Positions 58,615 through 64,000 of a stretch of DNA of 64,000 nucleotides are shown here, piece after piece. This stretch comes from Streptomyces sp. DH37 (GTDB lineage: Bacteria; Actinomycetota; Actinomycetes; Streptomycetales; Streptomycetaceae). The notes beneath the pieces are model-generated. The model saw only the letters and a program-made list of their open reading frames with translations. It did no database searches and had not been told where the DNA came from. Position 1 is the stretch's first letter. Each line of letters begins with the position of its first letter. The translations under genes and the position numbers were made by a program. The stretch spans positions 1 through 64,000 of the forward strand of contig NZ_JARVKV010000006.1 of assembly GCF_029813835.1 (NCBI RefSeq), read 5' to 3'.

Positions 58615-58868
58615 GAGGGTCCTCCTGCTGAGCGACGGCGTGGGGGCGGTAGTCATCCGTGTGCCTCCCGCGGGTTACTGCATGCGGCCTACAGCGGTGC
58701 TTCACCCCTTCGAGTGAACAAGTGTTCGAGTGCCCGGAAATGCGTCCAGCCCTGCGGCAGTCACAGGCGGCAGGGCTGGCGTCCGTGATCTCTACGCTAA
58801 CCGCTATGTAGCAGTTTCAACAGCCTCTCCTACGGTGGCGATCTCAAGATCACTGCCCGGGGGCTGCC
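58615..58868. promoter_or_regulatory. Divergent region upstream of GntR gene
   Basis: A less GC-rich 250 bp. TTCGAGTG appears at about 58708-58715 and 58723-58730 around AACAAGTG, and CTAACCGCTATGTAGC (about 58797-58812) is a candidate promoter or GntR-type operator 57 bp before the GntR start. No ORF. Confidence 0.4.
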
Positions 58869-59480
58869 ATGGTGGACGCGCCGCACCGACGGCTCGCCGC
58901 CGCACTGCGTCAGCGCATCACCGACGGCACCTATCCCCCCGGATCCCGCTTCCCTTCCCACCGTCAGATCGCCGATGAACACGGCGTCGGCGCGGGCGCC
59001 GCCTACCAAGCCGTGGCGCTCCTCCGTCGGGAGGGCCTCCTGGACGGCCGACCCGGCGCCCGGCTGACGGTGGCCTACCCTCCGGCCGTGCGCACCCTCA
59101 CCGATCCGGATGCCCCGTGGCCGCACGGGACGGGCGATGTGGAGCGGGGCACGGTCCAGGCCGACGGGGAGCTGCGGGCCCGGCTGGGGCTGGCCCGCCG
59201 TGTCGCCGTGCAGTGGGAGCGGGCCGAACTGCTGGACCCCGACGGGCGGCCGGCACTTCTGCTGACCCGCTGGTGGCGCGGCGCGGTACCCCGTGAGCAC
59301 GCCGCGGTGCGGTGCGAGCTGCGGCCTCATCAGATGACGGCCGGGGAGGCGGCGGCGCTGGGTCTGGCGGCGGGGACGGCGGCGCTGTTGGTGGAGCGGA
59401 CTCGGCTGGACGAGACCGGGCGCCCGGTGGAGACGGCTGATCTGGTCCTCCCTGCGGACAGGTGGCGGGTGAGTCTGTAA
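58869..59480 (+). CDS. GntR family transcriptional regulator (UTRA type)
   Basis: A 203-residue regulator. The winged helix (about 5-68: LAAALRQRITDGTYPPGSRF, SHRQIADEHGVGAGAAYQAV) is followed by a UTRA-like effector domain ending ETADLVLPADRWRVSL. Proteins of this type include the KorSA-like repressors of Streptomyces integrative elements, so it may control genes of the surrounding element. It starts at ATG 58869 with GGGGGC upstream. Confidence 0.9.
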   Translation: MVDAPHRRLAAALRQRITDGTYPPGSRFPSHRQIADEHGVGAGAAYQAVALLRREGLLDGRPGARLTVAYPPAVRTLTDPDAPWPHGTGDVERGTVQADGELRARLGLARRVAVQWERAELLDPDGRPALLLTRWWRGAVPREHAAVRCELRPHQMTAGEAAALGLAAGTAALLVERTRLDETGRPVETADLVLPADRWRVSL

Positions 59481-59491
59481 GGAGCGTTCCT

Positions 59492-59575
59492 CTGGACGCC
59501 GATTTGACCACGGCCCTGGCATATGCGGGAAGGGTGTACAGGGAACGGATCTTCGCTGGACACGGATTTGTCACT
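59492..59575. repeat. Imperfect direct repeat around CTGGAC...GATTTG
   Basis: CTGGACGCCGATTTGACCAC (59492) and CTGGACACGGATTTGTCACT (59556) are 64 bp apart and share two 6-bp blocks at the same spacing, between the GntR gene and the next small gene. Possibly regulatory. Confidence 0.4.
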
Positions 59576-59609
59576 TCCGGTGTCACACCAGGCGCGTAAT
59601 CTGCTGGGC

Positions 59610-59774
59610 GTGGACACTCCCGAGCGGCTCCCGACGGCGGACGAGGCGAACGCCGCGCTGCGGGCCTACGCCGCCGGCCGCCGGTCGTGGACGGCGGCCG
59701 AGCTGGAGGAGCTGGACCGGCTGCGCCGGGCGTGGGCAGAGGCGGTCCGCCGTGAGTGGGCGACCGCGGCGTAG
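59610..59774 (+). CDS. Small helical protein, possibly leaderless
   Basis: A 54-residue protein (VDTPERLPTADEANAALRAY then a Trp/Glu/Arg-rich helix). GTG 59610 has no ribosome binding site, but TAATCT (59597-59602) lies 7 nt before it, so transcription would start at the GTG itself. The first residues resemble the next gene (VDVPENL). Unknown function; an element cargo protein. Confidence 0.6.
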   Translation: MDTPERLPTADEANAALRAYAAGRRSWTAAELEELDRLRRAWAEAVRREWATAA

Positions 59775-59783
59775 CATCCGGGC

Positions 59784-60011
59784 GTGGACGTACCCGAGAA
59801 CCTGATCGAACTGCAGAGGGCGTCGAACGAGGCCCGCGCGAAGCTGGAGGCGGCGACCAGCGAAGAGGAGCGTCGCGAGCAGCGGGAGGCGTGGCGCATG
59901 TGCGCCGAGGCCGTGCAGGCGGCCATCACCCAGCACGCCGTGGAGCAGAGCCTGAACCGGTACGAGCTGGGGCAGGCAGTGAAGGACGCGGCCCGGCAGC
60001 CGGAGGCGTGA
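59784..60011 (+). CDS. Small helical protein, possibly leaderless
   Basis: A 75-residue, charged, coiled-coil-like protein (LEAATSEEERREQREAWRM). GTG 59784 again lacks a ribosome site; TAGCAT (59772-59777), which overlaps the stop of the previous gene, ends 6 nt before it. The shared start pattern with the 59610 gene suggests a recurring leaderless design. Function unknown. Confidence 0.62.
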   Translation: MDVPENLIELQRASNEARAKLEAATSEEERREQREAWRMCAEAVQAAITQHAVEQSLNRYELGQAVKDAARQPEA

Positions 60012-60057
60012 GGAAGCCCCGCCCGCGACAGGGGACGCGGACGGGGCAGACCGGGGG

Positions 60058-60276
60058 TCAATCCTCCTCGGGGAACAGCTCGCTGCAGGACGTGTAGTGC
60101 ACGGGCGCGCTGTCGATGCCCCACTCGCCGGTCTTCTTGTCCCACCAGCCGTGGCGGTGGTCGGCGGTCACGAACGCCATCGTGTAGCCGCCATGCGACC
60201 AAGCGCGGATCACGTCGAGGCCGGTCGACCGGGTGATGCGTCGGGTCGACTTCGGGCTCAGCCTCTGCGCGCTCAC
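60058..60276 (-). CDS. Small hypothetical protein
   Basis: A 72-residue protein with aromatic-rich core SHGGYTMAFVTADHRHGWWD and acidic end ELFPEED. GTG 60276 follows GGGGGAG at a good distance. No family recognised; typical cargo of the accessory region. It converges with the small rightward genes. Confidence 0.6.
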   Translation of the reverse strand: MSAQRLSPKSTRRITRSTGLDVIRAWSHGGYTMAFVTADHRHGWWDKKTGEWGIDSAPVHYTSCSELFPEED

Positions 60277-60449
60277 GCCGCTCCCCCTTCGTCTGGTGGC
60301 CCCGCCTGCATCAGGGGCGGGGCCGTGTCCGCAGCCCGGCAGCACGACGGATGGGACGTCTCCCAGTGTGGCACCGGCAGGCGACAGCGGGCGGCGGACA
60401 CGACAGCGCCCCGCCGACCGGAGCCGGCGGGGCGGGCCGGGGATCAGGC

Positions 60450-60641
60450 CTACTCGACCTTGAGCTCCGGATGGAGGCGCAAGTTCGTGCCCGAGGTGAC
60501 GCGCAGCGGCCCGGAGATACGGGCAGTCACGCCCCAGGACGTGCCGAAGACCGGGCACGGCTGGCGCACGGCGATGTCCTCGGCGGGGACGCCGGCGGCG
60601 ACGAGCTGGCCGACTTGGCTGCTTGCTTCGGTGAGGTCCAT
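60450..60641 (-). CDS. Small hypothetical protein
   Basis: A 63-residue protein, MDLTEASSQVGQLVAAGVPA at the start and VTSGTNLRLHPELKVE at the end. ATG 60641 has GAGAG upstream; an in-frame start at 60770 is less likely because it would run through the recombination-like site. Unknown function. Divergent from the recombinase. Confidence 0.55.
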   Translation of the reverse strand: MDLTEASSQVGQLVAAGVPAEDIAVRQPCPVFGTSWGVTARISGPLRVTSGTNLRLHPELKVE

Positions 60642-60752
60642 GGGCTCATTCTCTCGCGGCTGCGTCTCGCCGGGAGTGGTTCGGGCAGGATGCGGCGAGT
60701 CCTGGTGGCCTCCCCCTGCGTGCTCGTCAACCGGCGTTTCCCGGACCGGAGT

Positions 60753-60783
60753 TACCGCAGATAGCGGCATACTATCTGCGGTA
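60753..60783. other. Candidate tyrosine-recombinase crossover site
   Basis: Perfect 12-bp arms TACCGCAGATAG (60753-60764) and CTATCTGCGGTA (60772-60783) flank a 7-bp spacer CGGCATA. This is the architecture of core sites of tyrosine recombinases. A further half site, CTATCTGCGATAG (60838-60850), precedes the recombinase gene. It could also be an operator for that gene. Confidence 0.6.
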
Positions 60784-60865
60784 GCAGCGGAGGTGACCAG
60801 CGCGAACGGAGGCCCCGGAGGCTACCGACTCCGGAAACTATCTGCGATAGAAGGGGTTGCCTCCC

Positions 60866-61789
60866 TTGGGAACCGTCCACGCCCTGCCCCGCGCCGCCGA
60901 CGCGCCCACCGTCGCGCACGCCGCCGCGGCCTTCCTCGACACCATCCGCGTACTGAACACCCGCCGCGCCTACACCGTCGTCCTCGACCGGCTCGCCGCC
61001 CACTACGGCGACCGGGCCCACCTCGACGACGTCGCCGACCCCGACCGGCTCGCCGCCTGGTTCACCGAGCAGTGGGGCGCCGCCGCGGCCCGCACCTGGA
61101 ACACCCGCATGAACGCCCTGCACTCGGCGACCGCCTACTGGCGCGAGCAGGGCTGGCTCGCCAGCGACCCCACCGTGCGGCTGCGGATGCGCACCGCGCC
61201 CGCCGACCGCGATCGCGCCCTGTCCCGCGCCCAGGTGGAGAAGCTCCTCGGCGACAAGAGCAGCCCGCTGCGCGACCGCGTGCTGTGGCACCTGCTCTAC
61301 GAGACCGCGGCCCGCGCCGAGGAGGTGCTCCGTCTGGACGTGCCCGACCTCGACATGCCGGCCCGCACCGCCCGCACCCGGCGGAAGGCCGGGGCCCGGG
61401 ACGTCATCGCCTGGCAGACCGGCACCGCCCGCCTGCTGCCGCGCCTGCTGGCCGGGCGCCGCTCGGGCCCGCTGTTCCTCACCGACCGGCGGGCCCGCCC
61501 CTCGGTGGCGCTGGCCGACGTCGACCCGGACAGCGGGAAGGCGCGCCTGTCGTACCGGCGGGCGGCCGAGCTGTTCGAGGAGCACACCGCGCGGGTGCTG
61601 GGCGAGAAGGCGACGCTGCACCAGTTGCGGCACTCGGCGCTGACGCATGCGGCGGAGGATGGGGCGAGCACGCCGATGCTGATGGCGTTCTCCGGACACA
61701 CCTCGGTGCGCTCGCTGGCGAAGTACGCCCGGCCGTCCGCCGAGGCGCTCGCCCGCTGGCAGGCCGAGCGGGACGGCGCGCGCCGCTGA
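60866..61789 (+). CDS. Site-specific tyrosine recombinase (integrase)
   Basis: A 307-residue Xer-like recombinase. N-terminal SAM-like core-binding domain (about 15-95) and catalytic domain with TAARAEEVL (first Arg), a Lys turn, HQLRHSALTHAAEDG (HxxR) and SGHTSVRSLAKYA (His and nucleophile Tyr). TTG 60866 has AAGGGG 9 nt upstream; TTG 60857 would abut the ribosome site. A perfect 12-7-12 dyad and a third half site lie just upstream. It may integrate the adjacent phage-like DNA or resolve multimers. Confidence 0.92.
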   Translation: MGTVHALPRAADAPTVAHAAAAFLDTIRVLNTRRAYTVVLDRLAAHYGDRAHLDDVADPDRLAAWFTEQWGAAAARTWNTRMNALHSATAYWREQGWLASDPTVRLRMRTAPADRDRALSRAQVEKLLGDKSSPLRDRVLWHLLYETAARAEEVLRLDVPDLDMPARTARTRRKAGARDVIAWQTGTARLLPRLLAGRRSGPLFLTDRRARPSVALADVDPDSGKARLSYRRAAELFEEHTARVLGEKATLHQLRHSALTHAAEDGASTPMLMAFSGHTSVRSLAKYARPSAEALARWQAERDGARR

Positions 61790-61792
61790 CCT

Positions 61793-61811
61793 GGGATACG
61801 GCATGTTATCG
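61793..61811. other. Possible second core-like site
   Basis: GATA-CGGCATGT-TATC just after the recombinase stop shares the CGGCAT core and flanking TATC with the site at 60753, though the arms match poorly (about 7 of 12 on the right). A tentative partner site. Confidence 0.25.
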
Positions 61812-61840
61812 GGGGGTGTACCTCCCCTGAGCACGACGAA

Positions 61841-61881
61841 GTGCCCCCTCTCTCCCCCATGAACGGGGAGAGAGGGGGCAC
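61841..61881. terminator. Strong bidirectional terminator
   Basis: GTGCCCCCTCTCTCCCC (61841-61857) and its exact complement (61865-61881) form a 17-bp stem with a 7-nt loop between the recombinase and the leftward phage-like genes. Confidence 0.85.
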
Positions 61882-61933
61882 TCGTTTCTACGCCTCGGGC
61901 CGGCCTTCCACGACAGGGCCGGTCCGGGGTCCG

Positions 61934-62260
61934 TCACACTCCAGTTCGATCGTGGGGTTCGCTCTGGGCCCGCCACACCATCCAGGTCCGCTGCACCATC
62001 AGCACGGCGATTGCCAGGACCACCGCCGTCCGCACGCTGCGGAGCACAGCCGCCGGGCGGCCCTCCGGCCACACGGTGATGAGCACGGTGTACAGGCACA
62101 GGACGCCGATGGCGCTCGGGAGTGCCATCAGGTTCCGGCCCACGTCGGACCGCCACCACGGCGCCTTCCAGTGGTAGACCACTACGAACGCCGCGCACGC
62201 CAGGAATGCCAGCCCCGATACGATCACGTTCGCCCACCGATCGACGCTCAGGTCGCCCAT
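61934..62260 (-). CDS. Phage-type membrane protein (putative holin or accessory)
   Basis: A 108-residue protein with three or four hydrophobic segments (about 8-30, 46-66 and 74-93) separated by HWKAPWWRSDVGRNLMALPS. This pattern recurs in Streptomyces phages as a small membrane protein near the lysis genes. It may be a holin or antiholin. It is the last gene of the leftward run before the terminator at 61841. Confidence 0.75.
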   Translation of the reverse strand: MGDLSVDRWANVIVSGLAFLACAAFVVVYHWKAPWWRSDVGRNLMALPSAIGVLCLYTVLITVWPEGRPAAVLRSVRTAVVLAIAVLMVQRTWMVWRAQSEPHDRTGV

Positions 62261-62261
62261 T

Positions 62262-62474
62262 TCACGACCCTCCCTCCAGGGCCGAGCGGATCCGCTCGGC
62301 GAAGTTGTTCGCTGCCCTCTCCCGTCGCAGTCGGGCCGCGATGGCTTCGACTGCTGGACGGCGCTCCTCTGCTTCTCGGTGAGCGTCGCGGGCCCGCTCC
62401 AGCGCTTCTGATGCGGCTTGATGCCCAGGGGTCGGCTTACCCTTGCGCATCAGTCGCTTGATCCACTGGAGCAC
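62262..62474 (-). CDS. Small charged phage protein (DUF7620-like)
   Basis: A 70-residue, helical, Arg/Ala/Glu-rich protein (MLQWIKRLMRKGKPTPGHQA start). It resembles small proteins found beside holins in Streptomyces phages. Its start overlaps the end of the upstream gene by 38 nt in another frame. Function unknown. Confidence 0.65.
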   Translation of the reverse strand: MLQWIKRLMRKGKPTPGHQAASEALERARDAHREAEERRPAVEAIAARLRRERAANNFAERIRSALEGGS

Positions 62475-62751
62475 GGGGCACCTCCTCCCGGGCGGGCGCA
62501 GGACGGGGTAGAGAGGTCAGTACGTGCCCGCTGATCTTCGCGATTTCCAGCAGCTCTGCCGTCTGCTCTCTTTCCTCCTGTCGGGCTTTCTCGGAGGTGG
62601 CGTGCGCTTCACGCCACAGGTCCCGCTCTTCCTTCATGTCCTGCAGGGCTGACCGCGGCACGAGACGGCCAGCGAGGACCATGAGGAAGACGATGGCGAG
62701 GAGGGCGACCGCGCCGCCCTGGGTTGGGTCAATGCCGAAGGTCTCGGCCAC
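62437..62751 (-). CDS. Phage-type membrane protein with coiled coil
   Basis: A 104-residue protein with one N-terminal membrane helix (about 14-32) and a long charged helix (KEERDLWREAHATSEKARQE). The shape is like Rz/i-spanin or a holin accessory. GTG 62751 with GGGAGAG 6 nt upstream is preferred over ATG 62781. It overlaps the next small gene, as is common in lysis cassettes. Confidence 0.68.
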   Translation of the reverse strand: MAETFGIDPTQGGAVALLAIVFLMVLAGRLVPRSALQDMKEERDLWREAHATSEKARQEEREQTAELLEIAKISGHVLTSLPRPAPAREEVPRAPVDQATDAQG

Positions 62752-62781
62752 GGTCGCTCTCCCTTGCTGTAACTGGGTCAA

Positions 62782-63066
62782 CTACACGCCCGGGGCGGTG
62801 GAGGCGCTGTTCTTCGGGCCGATGGCGCGGGCGACGAGGCCCTTCACCAGGGAGCCGACGGCGGCCAGGCCTGCGGCGGCGGCCGTCTCCCAGAACGTCG
62901 CGGAGAACAGGTCGCCGGGGCCGGCGGCCAGGGCGACGCCGGCGAAGGCGACGAGGAACGTGGCGATGATCCGCTCGATCAGGTCGCGGGCGTAGGTGCT
63001 CGCGGTCTTGACGACGGTCTCGACGTCGCCGCGGGAGGGCAGGCTGGGGGTGCTCGGTGTGGTCAT
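62782..63066 (-). CDS. Holin
   Basis: A 94-residue protein with two hydrophobic helices (about 32-50 and 57-80) and a conserved-looking GDLFSATFWETAAAAGLAAV stretch, typical of actinophage holins placed just downstream of the endolysin. Holins form the membrane lesion that releases or triggers the endolysin. The neighbouring order endolysin, holin, membrane proteins supports the call. Confidence 0.78.
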   Translation of the reverse strand: MTTPSTPSLPSRGDVETVVKTASTYARDLIERIIATFLVAFAGVALAAGPGDLFSATFWETAAAAGLAAVGSLVKGLVARAIGPKNSASTAPGV

Positions 63067-63087
63067 GGCAGATCCGATCTGTAGGGG

Positions 63088-64000
63088 TTACCGCGGCGGG
63101 AGCTTGAGCTCCTGGCCAGGGCTGATGGTGTCGGCATCGGCGAGGCCGTTGAGCTTGGCGATCTCGCGGTAGCGGTTGCCGTCGCCGAGCCGGGAGGCGG
63201 CGATGGACCAGAGGGTGTCGCCGCGGCCGACGGTGTAGATCGTGAGCCCGGGGACCCTGAGGGTCTGGCCGACGCGGAGGAGCTCCGGGTCCTTCAGGCC
63301 GTTGAGGTCGACGAGGACGGGCACGGTCGTCTTCCACTGGCGGGCGATGCCCCAGAGGGTGTCGCCGGACTTCACCGTGTACGTGGTGGTCGACGGGGCC
63401 GGGCTGGGTGTCGACGCGGGCGCGGGGGTGCCGGGCTTGGTGGCGAGGCGGGCCCGCACTCGGTCGCGCATCGCCTTCATGGTGAAGCCGCGGGGGTCGA
63501 CCTTGCCGGGCTGCCACTCCAGGTGCCCGATGACGGACTCGGCCTTCCAGCCGTGGTGGCGGCAGATCGCGGCGGCGGCCTTCTCGATGGCCTCCAGCTG
63601 GGCGGCGGGCCAGGGGTCGCGGCCGTCGCCGAGGTTCTCGCACTCGAAGCCGTAGAAGTAGCGGTTGCCGTCGGTGTTGGTCTCGTTGTCGGCCGGGAGG
63701 TCGGCTTCGGCGATGACGGCGCGCAGCACGTCGCCGTCGCCGGAGCCGGCGTGGTTGGCGCGGCCGTAGCCGACGAGGTGGACGGTGCCGTCCTTGGTGA
63801 TGACGCCGTGGCACAGCGGGCCGGGGAGCTGCGCGTACCCGCGGCGGCAGATGTCGACGGTGCGGGCGGAGCCGGACGTCACGGTGTGGTGGATCATCAC
63901 GCCGTTGACGGGCCCCCAGGGGCCGACGTGGTTGCGGTTGTGGTTGCGCCAGTCGCCGACCTCGACGACCTTGCAGCCCTCGGCCTTGAGCTTGGCGCGG
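63088..64000 (-). CDS. Phage endolysin, N-acetylmuramoyl-L-alanine amidase with LysM (5' end outside window)
   Basis: At least 303 residues; the frame stays open to the right edge (ending with [20 protein letters not shown]), so the start is missing. An amidase_2/PGRP domain shows [21 protein letters not shown] and [11 protein letters not shown]. Two LysM modules follow ([20 protein letters not shown] and [20 protein letters not shown]) after a Pro/Thr/Ser linker. It should cleave the peptidoglycan amide bond in phage lysis. A truncated ATG start at 63900 is possible, but upstream in-frame sequence looks coding. Confidence 0.88.
   Translation of the reverse strand, partial: RAKLKAEGCKVVEVGDWRNHNRNHVGPWGPVNGVMIHHTVTSGSARTVDICRRGYAQLPGPLCHGVITKDGTVHLVGYGRANHAGSGDGDVLRAVIAEADLPADNETNTDGNRYFYGFECENLGDGRDPWPAAQLEAIEKAAAAICRHHGWKAESVIGHLEWQPGKVDPRGFTMKAMRDRVRARLATKPGTPAPASTPSPAPSTTTYTVKSGDTLWGIARQWKTTVPVLVDLNGLKDPELLRVGQTLRVPGLTIYTVGRGDTLWSIAASRLGDGNRYREIAKLNGLADADTISPGQELKLPPR

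Larger units (their letters stand above)
60753..64000. mobile_element. Putative prophage or integrative element end
   Basis: A tyrosine recombinase with an adjacent core-site-like inverted repeat is followed by a leftward lysis cassette (endolysin, holin and small membrane proteins) that continues past the window. This content is phage-like. The left limit may be the site at 60753 or the phased repeats near 58228; the right limit is outside. Confidence 0.55.

Overview
The window is GC-rich actinobacterial DNA and most likely comes from a Streptomyces chromosome. The grounds are the very high G+C with GTG and TTG starts, an lnt-ppm1-fxsA operon, a streptogrisin-type protease with a pro-region, a Tat-signal ORF, DUF397, DUF1876, DUF4236 and DUF6230/DUF6114 families, and long perfect hairpins without T-tracts as terminators. 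No rRNA, tRNA, CRISPR array or intact insertion sequence was seen.

Layout. 0-3.3 kb: lnt-ppm1-fxsA (lipoprotein acylation and polyprenol-phosphate-mannose synthesis), read leftwards. 3.9-21.2 kb: mixed housekeeping and secreted functions: amidohydrolase, Lrp/AsnC regulator, acyl-CoA dehydrogenase, a family A exonuclease/polymerase, alpha/beta hydrolase, secreted protease, cold-shock protein with a structured leader, DEAD-box helicase, a lone SBD-HNH endonuclease of the phosphorothioate-DNA-restricting type, a GH13 glucosidase, and a Tat-signal ORF overlapping a signal-less amidase.

21.5-43.6 kb is the most coherent block. It has the gene content of a DosR/DevR-type hypoxia (dormancy) regulon: D-lactate dehydrogenase, a P-type ATPase, two universal stress proteins, two flavodoxin-like proteins, pyruvate phosphate dikinase, a GNAT/acyl-CoA-synthetase lysine acetyltransferase, a CBS-BON protein, a DevS-type GAF-GAF histidine kinase with conserved haem-ligand positions, an Acg-like nitroreductase, a DUF1876 (Rv1738-like) protein, an Rv2004c-like kinase/ATPase and a nicotinate phosphoribosyltransferase. 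A 20-bp sequence closely matching the DosR box lies between a divergent USP and acetyltransferase pair. The partner response regulator is not in the window. The P-type ATPase has lost its phosphorylated aspartate and other key residues, so it looks like a pseudo-pump.

43.7-58 kb: TetR, hemerythrin, a DUF6230-DUF6114-secreted protein operon, DUF4236, P450, HEAT-repeat protein, AlkZ-like protein, VOC protein and a WYL regulator. Decayed genes lie among them: a frameshifted DUF397, a frameshifted aldo/keto reductase and a small slipped ORF. 58-64 kb is accessory DNA: helically phased short repeats, GntR regulator, small possibly leaderless ORFs, a tyrosine recombinase next to a perfect 12-7-12 inverted site, and a leftward prophage lysis cassette (endolysin, holin, small membrane proteins) running off the right edge.
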